Source of the DNA: Thiohalorhabdus denitrificans
Lineage (GTDB): Bacteria; Pseudomonadota; Gammaproteobacteria; Thiohalorhabdales; Thiohalorhabdaceae
DNA length: 64,000 nt
Reading direction: 5' to 3'
NCBI RefSeq assembly: GCF_001399755.1
Contig: NZ_LJCP01000008.1
Span: 186,001 to 250,000 of the forward strand
Part shown: one piece after another, positions 53,197-62,098 of the stretch
Position numbering within the stretch: the stretch's first letter is position 1
Layout: the number at the start of each line of letters is the position of its first letter
Program-made: the position numbers and the translations under genes
The notes under the pieces: model-generated
Told to the model about the DNA's origin: nothing
The model's database searches: none
What the model saw: only the letters and a program-made list of their open reading frames with translations

Positions 53197-54764
53197 CGCA
53201 GTCGATCAAGGAGGGGCCGGGGGAATCCCTGCCCCTCCATTTCGTCGATCACCGGATCCACGTCGTAATCCACCCGCCGATGGGACAGTTCGCCCGTTTC
53301 CGGATGGAACAGGGCGAAGGCCGCACCCGGCTTTCCGTCCCGGGGCTGGCCCACCGACCCCGGACAGACGAGGCAGTGCCGCCATTCTCGCAGTTCCTGC
53401 CCCGGATCCCCCGAGAACCCGTCCCTACCCTTCGCCGTCCGGTAATAGGTGCCCTGAATGTGGGTGTGCCCGTGGAAGCAAATGGGCACACCGCGATCCT
53501 GGAGCTCGTCCAAGTTGGCCTCGTAGGTCATATGGTAGACGTAGCCGTTGAAAAAGGTCGGATCGCGCGGCGCGCCGTGCAGCGCCAGCCAGTCCTCCCC
53601 CTCCAGGCAGCAGGGCAGACCGTCCAGCCAGCCCTTGGCCTCCTCGCCCAGCACCCCGCGGGTCCACTCGATCACCCAGTAGGCGGTATTGGAAAACCCC
53701 TTCCGGGACTGGCTATTGGCCGCGGCATGGTCGTGGTTGCCCTTTAGGAGAGTCAGCCCGGAGTCGCGCAGGAGCTCGATGCATCCCTGGGGATGGGGGC
53801 CGTAGCCGACCACATCGCCGAGGACGATGCCCCGGGTAATCCCCTCCGCCTTCAGGTACGCCAGCACCGCCTCCAGGGCCGGGCGGTTGGCGTGGACGTC
53901 GGCGAGGATCGCCAGGAGGTCGGATCCGGTACGCTCGGTGCTTCCGGTCGCCTCCGGGGCGGCCATCCGGGCCCGGAAGGAGGGATGCCCGGACTGGATC
54001 CCCTCCACCAGGGCCGTGCGCCGCTCCGCCTGCTCCGCGTTCGCCACGAACAGGCGGTTGAGCCGCTGGGCCAGGACCCGCAGCCAGTGGGGATCGCCGA
54101 AATGCCGCAGGATCCCCCGCCCCAGCTCCTGCCCCAGGGCGGTCAGCCCCTCCGTCCCCAGCCCCAGGGGCAGGCGGATCCAGTAGCCCAGCGCCTCGGC
54201 GAGGGACCGGAAGTCGTCCCAGTCGTAGGTGTCGTCATCGAGGTAGAACAGCCGTCCTTGGCGGTCCCGGCCGAAGTTCGACAGGCCTTCGTCGAGGCGC
54301 TTCCCCGGCCCCGTGGCCGCCTCCAGATAGACCCCCAGCAGGCGCGCCAGCAGCCGGTACTGGTCCTCACCGCTCAGGACCGGGAGCTCCTGATGCAGCG
54401 GTTCAAGCAGGGGGGCGACGTTGCCGATCCGGTTCTCGCCGTCCACCCGGGCCAGGAACCAGGTCTTGGCGGGATGATGCAGTCCCAGGGCCCGCTCGCT
54501 GTCCAGGGCGTGACGGACCCAGCGCCGGGCGGTGTCCCAATCCAGGTCCAGATCCAGCCGGACCTTGGCCACGCGCCCGTCCCCGCACACCACGCCGGTG
54601 CCCGGACGGCCCGTGAAAAACTCCCCGCGACCGAGCGGCTCGGGGGCCTGCTTGCCCATCAGCTCGGCGACCACCGCCTCGGCGTACGCCTCCCCGGGGA
54701 CGACCGCGCCCACCACCTCGACGCGCTCCACCCCGGGGCCGGGAAAGGGCTCAAATTCGGTCAT
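53184..54764 (-). CDS. Kinase-like / PP2A-type metallophosphoesterase fusion
   Basis: The 526-aa cytoplasmic protein has two enzyme-like halves. Residues 1-240 have protein-kinase-like traits: VAKVRL (Lys67), DEGLSNFG (Asp158 and Asn163, like the catalytic loop) and YLDDDTYDWDD (Asp176-178, like DFG). Residues 280-526 form a calcineurin-type phosphoesterase: LADVHANRPALEAVL (Asp289, His291), GDVVGYGPHP, GNHDHA, HGAPRDPTFFNGY and FHGHTHIQG. It could reversibly phosphorylate one target, by analogy with bifunctional kinase/phosphatases. It converges on the GTPase/roadblock operon. The kinase call is by motif only. Confidence 0.75.
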   Translation of the reverse strand: MTEFEPFPGPGVERVEVVGAVVPGEAYAEAVVAELMGKQAPEPLGRGEFFTGRPGTGVVCGDGRVAKVRLDLDLDWDTARRWVRHALDSERALGLHHPAKTWFLARVDGENRIGNVAPLLEPLHQELPVLSGEDQYRLLARLLGVYLEAATGPGKRLDEGLSNFGRDRQGRLFYLDDDTYDWDDFRSLAEALGYWIRLPLGLGTEGLTALGQELGRGILRHFGDPHWLRVLAQRLNRLFVANAEQAERRTALVEGIQSGHPSFRARMAAPEATGSTERTGSDLLAILADVHANRPALEAVLAYLKAEGITRGIVLGDVVGYGPHPQGCIELLRDSGLTLLKGNHDHAAANSQSRKGFSNTAYWVIEWTRGVLGEEAKGWLDGLPCCLEGEDWLALHGAPRDPTFFNGYVYHMTYEANLDELQDRGVPICFHGHTHIQGTYYRTAKGRDGFSGDPGQELREWRHCLVCPGSVGQPRDGKPGAAFALFHPETGELSHRRVDYDVDPVIDEMEGQGFPRPLLDRLRSGR

Positions 54765-54983
54765 GAGGGTCCATCTTTACTCCGCTGTTCGCGGTTCCGG
54801 GCCTGCATTCTCCCTTTTTTAATCTACCAGGGACAGGGCTCGCGAGGCCCATGCTGCTGGAGCTTTTTCCCTGCGCGGATGGGGCCCGGCGGACGGAGCC
54901 CATCGACTGTTGCCAACCCCTGTGCACCGATCGATAATCCTACCTGGGATTCCCTTCCCAAGGGCCATTTCGGGGGTAGCGCC

Positions 54984-55286
54984 ATGCAAGGAGCCATCCG
55001 TTCCCACGCCGGTCCCGTGCTGCTGACGGCCCTGCTGGGCCTTCTCTGCGCGGGACCCGCCCTCGCCGAAGAATCCGGCGGCGGCAACCCTTTCCTCGCC
55101 GAGGCGGGCGGGGAGAACGGGGACGACAAGGCCGACAAGGCGAACGGGGCCGAGGACAGCGGCGAGCGCGGCTCCGAGGACCGCTGCGGCGGCGGCTGGG
55201 CCGGCAAGGCCGACTCCGACCCCATGGAGCCGGACCCCGATGAGCAGATGGGCAAGTGCGGCCGCTGCTTCGGCGGGGACGAGTAG
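54984..55286 (+). CDS. Acidic Cys-containing secreted small protein
   Basis: The 100-aa protein has a signal peptide (LTALLGLLCAGPALA). The mature chain is low-complexity and acidic (GGNPFLAEAGGENGDDKADKANG) and ends with DRCGGGWAG and MGKCGRCFGGDE. There is no CxxCH, so it is not a cytochrome. The KCGRC motif could bind a metal or form a disulfide. It is one base from the next gene and is clearly part of the GMC dehydrogenase operon, in the place where a cytochrome subunit is often found. Function unknown. Confidence 0.65.
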   Translation: MQGAIRSHAGPVLLTALLGLLCAGPALAEESGGGNPFLAEAGGENGDDKADKANGAEDSGERGSEDRCGGGWAGKADSDPMEPDPDEQMGKCGRCFGGDE

Positions 55287-55287
55287 C

Positions 55288-55839
55288 ATGCGGCGCCGGC
55301 GCTTCCTGCAGGGGGCGCTGGCGGGCCTCGGCGCCTGGCTGGGGCGGCCGGTGCTGGCGCCCGGGGCCCGGGCCGCGCCGCAGGAAGGATCCGGGCCGGA
55401 CGGCTGGGAGGTTCTGGAAGCCGCCCTGGACCGCCTCCTGCCCGCCGACGGGGACGGCCCCGGCGCCCGGGACATCGGCGCCGCAGACTACCTGCGCACT
55501 ACCCTCAACGGGCCGCGCATCGACCCCGAAGACCGGGACTTCCTTCTCCAGGGCGCCGACTGGCTGGACGACGCCGCCCGCAAGGAGGCCGGCGCTCCCT
55601 TTCCCGACCTGCCGCCCGTCAAGCAGGACGCCGTCCTGACCACCATCGCCCGTAGCGACGCCGGCGACCGCTGGCTGGCGCGGCTTCTGGATCATCTGTT
55701 CGAGGCCCTGCTCGCCGACCCCATCTACGGCGGCAACGCTGGCGGCCGGGGCTGGGCCTGGCTGGAGCACCGGCCCGGCTTTCCCCGCCCCCCCGCCAGC
55801 AAGACCTATCCCCGCCTGGCCGAACGGTGGTACGCATGA
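55288..55839 (+). CDS. Gluconate 2-dehydrogenase subunit 3-like protein
   Basis: The 183-aa protein has a Tat leader (RRRRFLQGALAGLGAW) and the family body (LEAALDRLLPADGDGPGARDIGAADYL, ending GWAWLEHRPGFPRPPASKTYPRL). In homologous dehydrogenases this gamma subunit binds the flavoprotein and carries it out through the Tat system. Its stop overlaps the start of the GMC gene (ATGA), which itself has no signal peptide, consistent with piggyback export. Confidence 0.85.
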   Translation: MRRRRFLQGALAGLGAWLGRPVLAPGARAAPQEGSGPDGWEVLEAALDRLLPADGDGPGARDIGAADYLRTTLNGPRIDPEDRDFLLQGADWLDDAARKEAGAPFPDLPPVKQDAVLTTIARSDAGDRWLARLLDHLFEALLADPIYGGNAGGRGWAWLEHRPGFPRPPASKTYPRLAERWYA

Positions 55840-57518
55840 GCGCCGAGCCCGACTTCGACGTCTGCGTGGTGGGCAGCGGGGCCGGCGGCGCCCCGGTGGC
55901 CCTGGCCCTGGCCGAGGCCGGCTACTCGGTGGTGGTGCTAGAGAAGGGCCCGCGCTTCACCGAGGAGGATTTCTACAAGGACGAGTTGGCCTGCTGCCGG
56001 CGGGACGTGTTCACCCCGAGCCTCCGGGACGAGCGCCACGTCATCGCCCCGGAGCGGGGCTCCCCCACCAGCACCGCCGACTCCGGCGTCAGCTGGTGGA
56101 ACGGCAACTGCGTGGGCGGGGCCACCAACTTCATGAGCGGCTACTTCCACCGCCAGAAGCCCGTGGACTTCCGCCTGCGCTCCGAATTCGGCCCCGTGGA
56201 CGGGGCGGACGTGCGCGACTGGCCCATCGGCTACGAGGACCTGGAGCCCTACTACGCGCGGGTGGAGCGGGAGGTGGGCGTCTCCGGACGGGTCACCGAC
56301 CACCCCGCCGCCGAGCCCCGCTCCACCGACGACTTCCCCCATCCCCCCACCGCCGAGCACGCCGTGGCCGGCTGGATCGACGACGCCGCCCGGGAGCAGG
56401 GCCTGCACCCCTTCCCCGTGCCCCGCGCCATCCTGCCGGCCCCCGCCGGCGGCCGGCAGGGCTGCAGCTACAGCGGCTACTGCGGCGGCTACGGCTGCCC
56501 CACCGGTGCCAAGGGCAGCAGCCGGGCCGCCCTGCTCGACCGGGCCGAGGCCACCGGCCGCTGCGAGGTCCGCGACCGCTGCCACGTCCACCGCCTGGAG
56601 AGCGACGCACGCGGCCGGGTCACCGCCGCCGAATACTTCCACTACCCCGACCCCGAGGGGCGGCCGCGCACGGTGACGGCGCGCTCCTTCGCCGTGGCCT
56701 GCCAGCCGGTGGAGACCGCCCGGCTGCTGCTGACCTCCCCGGGGCCCGCCCACCCCGACGGCCTCGCCAACGGCAACGGCCTGGTGGGCCGCTACCTGCT
56801 GTTCTCCGCCGGCGGCACCGGCGGCGGGCTGCTCGCCTACGACGACCTGGACTCCGGACGGGCCTCGGAGCTGGCGGTGGAGGGTCCCTTCGTCAATCGG
56901 GCGGTGCAGGACTGGTACACCCTGGAGGCGGACGAGGTGGGCGGGCGAGCCAAGGGGGGCACCGTGGACTTCCTGCTGGCCCACAACAACCCCATCGCCC
57001 GGGCGTCGGGCACCAAGCGCGACGCCGAAGGCGGCCTGGTGTGGGGCCGGGCCCTCAAGCGGCGCCTGAAGGAGCGCTTCACCGAGGGCCGGCAGGTGCG
57101 CTTCGAGGTGTTCTGCGACTGGCAGCCCCTGGCGGACAGCCGCGTGACCCTCGACCCGGAGGAGACCGACCGCTGGGGCCGCCCGGTAGCCCGCGTCCAC
57201 CTCGCCCACCACCCCCGGGACCTGGCCGTGGGCCGCCACATCGCCCGGGGCACGGCGGAGGTACTGCGCGGGCTGGGGGCGCGGGACGTGGACTGGTCGG
57301 TGAGCGCCAACCCGCCGGTGAACCTGGTGGCCGGCGGCTGCCGCTTCGGAACCGACCCCGCGGAGGCCGTCCTCGACCCCGACTGCCGCGCCTTCGGGGC
57401 CGACAACCTCTACATCACCGACGCCAGCTTCATGCCCACCGGCGGCAGCGTCCCCTTCACCTGGACCATCTACGCCAACGCCTTCCGCGTGGCCGACCGC
57501 ATCCGGGAGAGCCTGTAG
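55836..57518 (+). CDS. GMC-family membrane dehydrogenase, FAD subunit
   Basis: The 563-aa flavoprotein has the FAD motif CVVGSGAGGAPVALALAEAGYSVVVLEKG and the GMC signature VSWWNGNCVGGATNFMSGYFHR. The C-terminal PTGGSVPFTWTIYANAFRVADRI includes the catalytic His/Asn region of related enzymes in altered form. It also has GCSYSGYCGGYGCPTGAKGSS, a Cys triad (C-x5-C-x4-C) like the one that binds a 3Fe-4S cluster in FAD-glucose dehydrogenase. It should oxidise a sugar, alcohol or related compound in the periplasm. The substrate is unknown. Confidence 0.82.
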   Translation: MSAEPDFDVCVVGSGAGGAPVALALAEAGYSVVVLEKGPRFTEEDFYKDELACCRRDVFTPSLRDERHVIAPERGSPTSTADSGVSWWNGNCVGGATNFMSGYFHRQKPVDFRLRSEFGPVDGADVRDWPIGYEDLEPYYARVEREVGVSGRVTDHPAAEPRSTDDFPHPPTAEHAVAGWIDDAAREQGLHPFPVPRAILPAPAGGRQGCSYSGYCGGYGCPTGAKGSSRAALLDRAEATGRCEVRDRCHVHRLESDARGRVTAAEYFHYPDPEGRPRTVTARSFAVACQPVETARLLLTSPGPAHPDGLANGNGLVGRYLLFSAGGTGGGLLAYDDLDSGRASELAVEGPFVNRAVQDWYTLEADEVGGRAKGGTVDFLLAHNNPIARASGTKRDAEGGLVWGRALKRRLKERFTEGRQVRFEVFCDWQPLADSRVTLDPEETDRWGRPVARVHLAHHPRDLAVGRHIARGTAEVLRGLGARDVDWSVSANPPVNLVAGGCRFGTDPAEAVLDPDCRAFGADNLYITDASFMPTGGSVPFTWTIYANAFRVADRIRESL

Positions 57519-57522
57519 CCGG

Positions 57523-57551
57523 CCTGAAGGACCCTCTCCCGGGTCCTCAGG
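57523..57551. terminator. Hairpin between convergent GMC and SelO genes
   Basis: CCTGAAGGACCC / GGGTCCTCAGG stem with a six-base loop and one bulged A. It overlaps the selO stop codon and could end both transcripts, though it lacks a T run. Confidence 0.4.
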
Positions 57552-59052
57552 TCCCGCAGAAGGTCTGCTCCACCACCTCCTCCGGCCTGGGCGGCCGGGC
57601 GAGGTGCTCGTAGCCGGGGTGGTCGGCGTAGGGGTCCGCAAGGACGGTGAGCAGGTCGTCGATGGGCCGGAGGTCGCCCTCGTGCATGGCCGCGGCGATG
57701 GCCTCCTCCACGCGGTGGTTGCGGGGGATGTAGGCGGGGTTCACGGCGCGCATGGCGGCGCGGCGCGCTTCGTCGCCGCTGTCCTCGGCGGCCAGGCGGT
57801 CACGCCAGGACCGGGCCCAGGCGTCGAAATCGGCGGGGTCCGCGAACAGCTCGCGCACGGCCTCGTCGTTCTCGGAGGGCTCCCGCCCCAGGTCGGCCAG
57901 GCGGCGGAAGGTGAGGGTGAAGTCCGCCCGCTGCACGGCCATGCGGGCGAGCAGGTCCAGGGCCAGATCCTCGTCGCCGTCGCGCTCCTCCATGAGCCCC
58001 ATCTTGCGGCGCAGGCCGGCGTGGTAGCGGGCGTTCAGGCGATCCTGGAAGGGATCGAGCATCTCGTGGGCGGCGGCCACGGCGGTGTCCGGGTCGTCGG
58101 AGATCAGCGGCAGCAGGGCCTCGGCAAAGCGCGCCAGGTTCCATTGCGCGATCTTCGGCTGCTGGTCGTAGGCGTAGCGGCCGTGTCGGTCGATGGAGCT
58201 GTACACCGTGGCGGGGTGGTAATCGTCCATGAAGGCGCAGGGGCCGTAGTCGATGGTCTCGCCGGCGATGGAGACGTTGTCCGTGTTCATCACGCCGTGA
58301 ATGAAGCCCACCAGCAGCCAGTCGGCGACGAGGTCGGCGGTGCGGTCGGCCACCGCGCCCATCAGCGCCTTGTAGGGCTGCTCGGCTTCGGCCACCTCCG
58401 GGTAGTGGCGCTCGATGACGTAGTCGGCCAGGGCGCGAACGGTGTCCAGGTCGCCGCGCCGGAAGAAGTACTCGAAGGTGCCCACCCGCACGTGGCTGGC
58501 CGCCACGCGCGTGAGCACGCCGCCCGGCTCCACCTGCTGGCGCAGCACCGGATCGCCAGTGGCCACCATGGCCAGGGCTCGGGTGGTGGGGATACCGAGG
58601 GCGGCCATGCCCTCGCTCACCAGGTACTCCCGAATCACCGGCCCGAGGGAGGAGCGGCCATCGCTGCCGCCCCGGGAGAACGGTGTGCGCCCGGAGCCCT
58701 TGAGCTGGAGGTCCCGCCGCACCCCGTCGCGATCCACCACCTCGCCCAGCAGCACGGCCCGGCCGTCGCCGAGCTGGGGCACGAAGTTGCCGAACTGGTG
58801 GCCGGCGTAGGCGAGCGCCAGGGGCTCCGCGCCCTCGGGGACGCGGTTGCCCGCTAGAACCTCCAGCCCCTCCGGGGCGGCCAGGGCCTCGGCATCGAGA
58901 CCGAGCTCCTCGGCAAGATCCGCGTTGAGGCGCAGGAGCTGCGGCTGGGAGACCTCCGTGGGCCCTACCCGGGCGTAGCAGGCCTCCGGCAGGCGGAGGT
59001 AGCTGTTGTCGAGCGCCAGCGGCTCGGCGGCGGTGGTTTCGGCTTGGCTCAA
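57547..59052 (-). CDS. selO: SelO/YdiU protein adenylyltransferase
   Basis: The 501-aa pseudokinase-fold enzyme transfers AMP to Ser, Thr or Tyr of proteins involved in redox balance. Conserved stretches: YAGHQFGNFVPQLGDGRA, DLQLKGSGRTPFSRGGDGR-like LKGSGRTPFSRGGSDGRSSLGPVIREYL, LVGFIHGVMNTDNVSIAGETIDYGPCAFMD, and the C-terminal QTFCGT. Eukaryotic SelO carries selenocysteine near its C-terminus; here it is Cys. The length is typical. It follows the transporter gene by 117 bases in the same direction. Confidence 0.95.
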   Translation of the reverse strand: MSQAETTAAEPLALDNSYLRLPEACYARVGPTEVSQPQLLRLNADLAEELGLDAEALAAPEGLEVLAGNRVPEGAEPLALAYAGHQFGNFVPQLGDGRAVLLGEVVDRDGVRRDLQLKGSGRTPFSRGGSDGRSSLGPVIREYLVSEGMAALGIPTTRALAMVATGDPVLRQQVEPGGVLTRVAASHVRVGTFEYFFRRGDLDTVRALADYVIERHYPEVAEAEQPYKALMGAVADRTADLVADWLLVGFIHGVMNTDNVSIAGETIDYGPCAFMDDYHPATVYSSIDRHGRYAYDQQPKIAQWNLARFAEALLPLISDDPDTAVAAAHEMLDPFQDRLNARYHAGLRRKMGLMEERDGDEDLALDLLARMAVQRADFTLTFRRLADLGREPSENDEAVRELFADPADFDAWARSWRDRLAAEDSGDEARRAAMRAVNPAYIPRNHRVEEAIAAAMHEGDLRPIDDLLTVLADPYADHPGYEHLARPPRPEEVVEQTFCGT

Positions 59053-59169
59053 GGTGATCGCCCCGTTTCCGGGCCACCGTGGCGGCCCGGATCTAATCCC
59101 GAGTAATTGTGTAAGGAATGCACACGAATTGTGCGGGTCCCGGGCGGCGGATTCAATGGGCCGGGGGCG

Positions 59170-60795
59170 TCAGCCGGCGGCCCCCAGGGCCGCCAGGGCC
59201 AGGTGCATGCCCTGCACCAGGACGATCACCAGGATCAGGGCCACGGGATAGACGGAGGAGTACGCCACGATGGGGCGCTCGGAGCTGTCCACGCGGCGGA
59301 TGATGTCCAGGCCGGGGGTGAAGGTCATGCCCCCGCAGATGACCCCGAAGCATTCGCTGACCGGGATGCGCAGCAGGTAGTGGCCGATCAGGAAGCTTCC
59401 GGCCATGGGTACCACGGCCAGCAGGAGGGCGTAGAAGGCGTAGTAGATCGCCTGGAAGTCCAGGGATTCCACGAAGCTCTGCCCCGTCTCCAGGCCCACC
59501 TGGACGAAGAACAGGGCCAGGCCCAGCTCCTTGAGCACCGCCGTGGCGTTGCGCGGGAAGCGGCCAATGAAATTGCCGATCCGGCCGAAGTGGCCGAAGA
59601 TCAGCCCGGCCACCAGCGCGCCGCCGGCGATCCCCAGGGAGAAGTTCCCCAGCCCGGGCAGGGGCACCACCAGGCCGCCGAGGGCGAAGGCCAGGAAGAG
59701 GATGGCGGCCAGGGAGCCGATGTCCACGCGGCGCTGCACGGTGTGGTGCTCGTGGCCCAGGAACAGCTCCAGCTGGTCCAGCTGGTAGGGCGTGCCCACA
59801 GCCACCACCACGTCGCCGTAGGCCAGGGTCTCGTCCTCGTTGGGCACGAACTCCAGGCTGCCGCGCATGACCCGGGTCAGCGAGGCGTTGAAGCGCAGAC
59901 GCAGGCCCAGGTCCCGCAGGGAGCGGTTCACCACCGCGGTGTTCTCCACCACGATGGAGCGGGTATCCAGCTCGGAGTGCTCATCGAAGGACTCCTGCAC
60001 CTCCTCGCCGATGGCGCCGCCCACGGCCTCCACCTCCTCCGGCACGCCCTCCAGCCGCAGGAGGTCGCCCTTCTGCAGGACGGAGCTGCCGCTGGCGGAG
60101 CGCACCGACAGGCCACGCAGGATGCCGGAAACCGCCACGTCGTGCTGCTGGAACAGCTCCACGTCCCGGATCAGCCTGCCGTGGAGCTCCTCGTTATCCA
60201 GCTTGTACACCGCCGCGTGCAGGCGGCTGCGGCCCCGGACCTCCGCCGCCATCTTGTCGCGCAGGAGGCGGACGGCGATGCTGATGAACAGGATCACCCC
60301 CACCAGCCCGAAGGGGTAGCCCACACCGTAGCCGAAGATCACCTCCTGCTCGGGGCTGAACTGGAGGGCGCTGATCAGCGCCGGGCTGGAGGTGAAGGCC
60401 CCGGCGAACAGCCCCAGCCCCACCCCCACGGGGATACCGAACAGGGCGATGACGGCCACCGTGTTGACGCCGGAGATGGCCAGCAGGACCAGGACATTGG
60501 TGATGAAGCGCCGGCCGTGCTGCTTGAAGGCGCGAAAGAAGCTGGGTCCGGCCTCCAGGCCCACGCACAACAGGAACAGGACGATGCCCAGATCGGCGAG
60601 GATGGGCAGCGGGTCGAACTGGTAGAAGTAGCCCGCCACCATGGCGGCGATCAGCACGCCGCTGGAGCCGAAGCCCACACCCTTGATGGTCAGATTGCCG
60701 AAGGCGATGCCGATCAGGACCAGCAGGAAGGTGATGACCAGATCGGACTTCTGGAAGAAGATCTGGATGGGGATCAGGACATCGGCTTCGGGCAT
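59170..60795 (-). CDS. AspT/YidE-type transporter with TrkA-C domains
   Basis: The 541-aa membrane protein has two blocks of about five helices (LVITFLLVLIGIAFGNLTIKG ... and DIGSLAAILFLAFALGGLVV ...). Between them are two cytoplasmic TrkA-C (RCK_C) domains (VAVSGILRG..., VVNRSLRDLGLRLRFNASLTRVMR...). The block motifs GLEAGPSFF and VGLETGQSFVESL, and FTSSPALISALQFSPEQ / GGMTFTPGLDIIRR, are repeated halves typical of the aspartate:alanine exchanger family. It may exchange organic acids or amino acids. MPEADVLIP was taken as start; the long upstream extension is not membrane-like. Confidence 0.88.
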   Translation of the reverse strand: MPEADVLIPIQIFFQKSDLVITFLLVLIGIAFGNLTIKGVGFGSSGVLIAAMVAGYFYQFDPLPILADLGIVLFLLCVGLEAGPSFFRAFKQHGRRFITNVLVLLAISGVNTVAVIALFGIPVGVGLGLFAGAFTSSPALISALQFSPEQEVIFGYGVGYPFGLVGVILFISIAVRLLRDKMAAEVRGRSRLHAAVYKLDNEELHGRLIRDVELFQQHDVAVSGILRGLSVRSASGSSVLQKGDLLRLEGVPEEVEAVGGAIGEEVQESFDEHSELDTRSIVVENTAVVNRSLRDLGLRLRFNASLTRVMRGSLEFVPNEDETLAYGDVVVAVGTPYQLDQLELFLGHEHHTVQRRVDIGSLAAILFLAFALGGLVVPLPGLGNFSLGIAGGALVAGLIFGHFGRIGNFIGRFPRNATAVLKELGLALFFVQVGLETGQSFVESLDFQAIYYAFYALLLAVVPMAGSFLIGHYLLRIPVSECFGVICGGMTFTPGLDIIRRVDSSERPIVAYSSVYPVALILVIVLVQGMHLALAALGAAG

Positions 60796-60968
60796 GAGGG
60801 CCTCGGTTCGCCTGTGGGCGGTGGGGCAAAAAAGCCCGTCACCACCCAGGGTAGCAGGATGGGGGACACGCACCATCCCGGGACGGGGACAAAACCGTGC
60901 CCGCCCTCTTCGGCGCGCACCTCGGAAGGACCCCCGGGCCGGGCTTCGGACAAGGTAAGGAGGCAGCC

Positions 60969-61406
60969 ATGGACCCATTCCTGCAGGCCGCCCTGGAGGA
61001 GGCCGAGGAAGGCTACCGCGAGGGCGGCGTCCCCATCGGCGCCGTCCTCGTACACGGCGACCGCATCCTCGGCCGGGGCCACAACCAACGGGTGCAGCGG
61101 GGTAGCGCCGTCCTGCACGCCGAGACGGCCGCTTTGGAGAACGCCGGCCGCCAGCCGGCCAGTGTCTACCGGGAGTGCGCCCTCTACACCACCCTGTCGC
61201 CCTGCCCCATGTGCTCCGGGGCGGCCCTGCTCTACGGCATTCCCCGGGTGGTGATCGGCGAGAACCGGAACTTCCTGGGCGAGGAAGAGCTGCTGCACTC
61301 CCGGGGGGTAACGGTGGAGGTCCGGCAGGACCCCGCCTGCATCGACCTCATGGTCCGCTTTATCGCGGAAAAGCCGGAACTCTGGAACGAGGATATCGGG
61401 GTGTGA
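60969..61406 (+). CDS. Cytosine deaminase-like nucleoside deaminase (yeast FCY1 type)
   Basis: The 145-aa zinc deaminase has HAETAALENAG (His and catalytic Glu) and CPMCSGAALLYG (two Cys). The C-terminal part, DLMVRFIAEKPELWNEDIGV, closely follows the tail of yeast cytosine deaminase, which closes the active site. It therefore probably converts cytosine to uracil and is not the tRNA-editing TadA, which lacks this tail. ATG after AAGGAGG. Confidence 0.82.
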   Translation: MDPFLQAALEEAEEGYREGGVPIGAVLVHGDRILGRGHNQRVQRGSAVLHAETAALENAGRQPASVYRECALYTTLSPCPMCSGAALLYGIPRVVIGENRNFLGEEELLHSRGVTVEVRQDPACIDLMVRFIAEKPELWNEDIGV

Positions 61407-61471
61407 GGACGGCCGAAATTCGGTAGGGTGACGCGCCTCGCCACCGCCACACCCGACCACGGGGGGAGAAC

Positions 61472-61753
61472 ATGCGCCACAACATCGCCCACGCCCTGAT
61501 CCAGGACGAGAACATCAACTTCGCCGTGGTGTCCGTGGTGGACGCCGCCATCGCCCAGCCGGAGCAGGCCGAGAAGCTCGTCGAGACCCTGCAGGCCGCC
61601 TACGGCTGCCCCGTGGTCCTCATGGGCCAGGACAACCACCAGCTCTTCGGCCGCCAGGACATTGTCGACTTCCTCAACCAGTTCGAGCCGGCCCAGCTGC
61701 CCTGGGAGGAAACCGAGATCGACATCCCCGACCCTTCCCGGGGCGAGGCGTAG
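61472..61753 (+). CDS. Small conserved-looking protein, unknown function
   Basis: The 93-aa soluble protein has an alpha/beta look: INFAVVSVVDAAIAQPEQAEKLVETLQAAYGCPVVLMGQDNHQLFGRQDIVDFLNQF. It ends in an acidic tail. It follows the deaminase by 65 bases, with GGGGAG before the ATG. No family was recognised. Confidence 0.65.
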   Translation: MRHNIAHALIQDENINFAVVSVVDAAIAQPEQAEKLVETLQAAYGCPVVLMGQDNHQLFGRQDIVDFLNQFEPAQLPWEETEIDIPDPSRGEA

Positions 61754-62047
61754 CCCGGAACGCAGGATCAGTGGAGGAAGCTTGCGGGGGAAGGCGGGGG
61801 TAGGAGCGGCTTGGCAGCCGCGACCCGGTTCCGCCGTATTCCAACCGGCGGCTTCATAACTTGAGGCTGGACTACCAGGCCCGGGCAAAATCCGCGGAAG
61901 ATTATCGCCAGGATCCGAAAGCCGCCGATAATCCCGAGTCCCTTTCCCTTTTAACAAGTACGCATTCTTCCCGAGGCAAGCCAGGGAAGCCAATGGCGCC
62001 GGAACTAATAGCAATTGATTGTGGCAAATCGGGCATTCCCAGCAATG
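61754..62047. other. Intergenic region, lower GC, no gene seen
   Basis: About 300 bases between convergent genes. The part 61,890-62,040 is clearly lower in GC than the left part of the window. No start with a ribosome site or protein-like frame was found. A terminator hairpin follows at its right end. Confidence 0.5.
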
Positions 62048-62078
62048 GCAAAGGGGGCGGCAAAGCCGCCCCCTTTGC
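62048..62078. terminator. Strong bidirectional hairpin terminator
   Basis: A perfect 14-bp stem GCAAAGGGGGCGGC / GCCGCCCCCTTTGC with a three-base loop. It lies just past the stop of the Asp-box protein (minus strand) and 295 bases after the small protein gene (plus). Confidence 0.75.
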
Positions 62079-62098
62079 GTCGTTTCTGGCTCAAACGC

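Noticed and set aside
54984-55286. Bufferin/HvfA-type copper-binding RiPP precursor
   Set aside because: The chain ends in KCGRC but lacks the repeated EGKCG units, and no DUF692 or DUF2063 modification genes are nearby.
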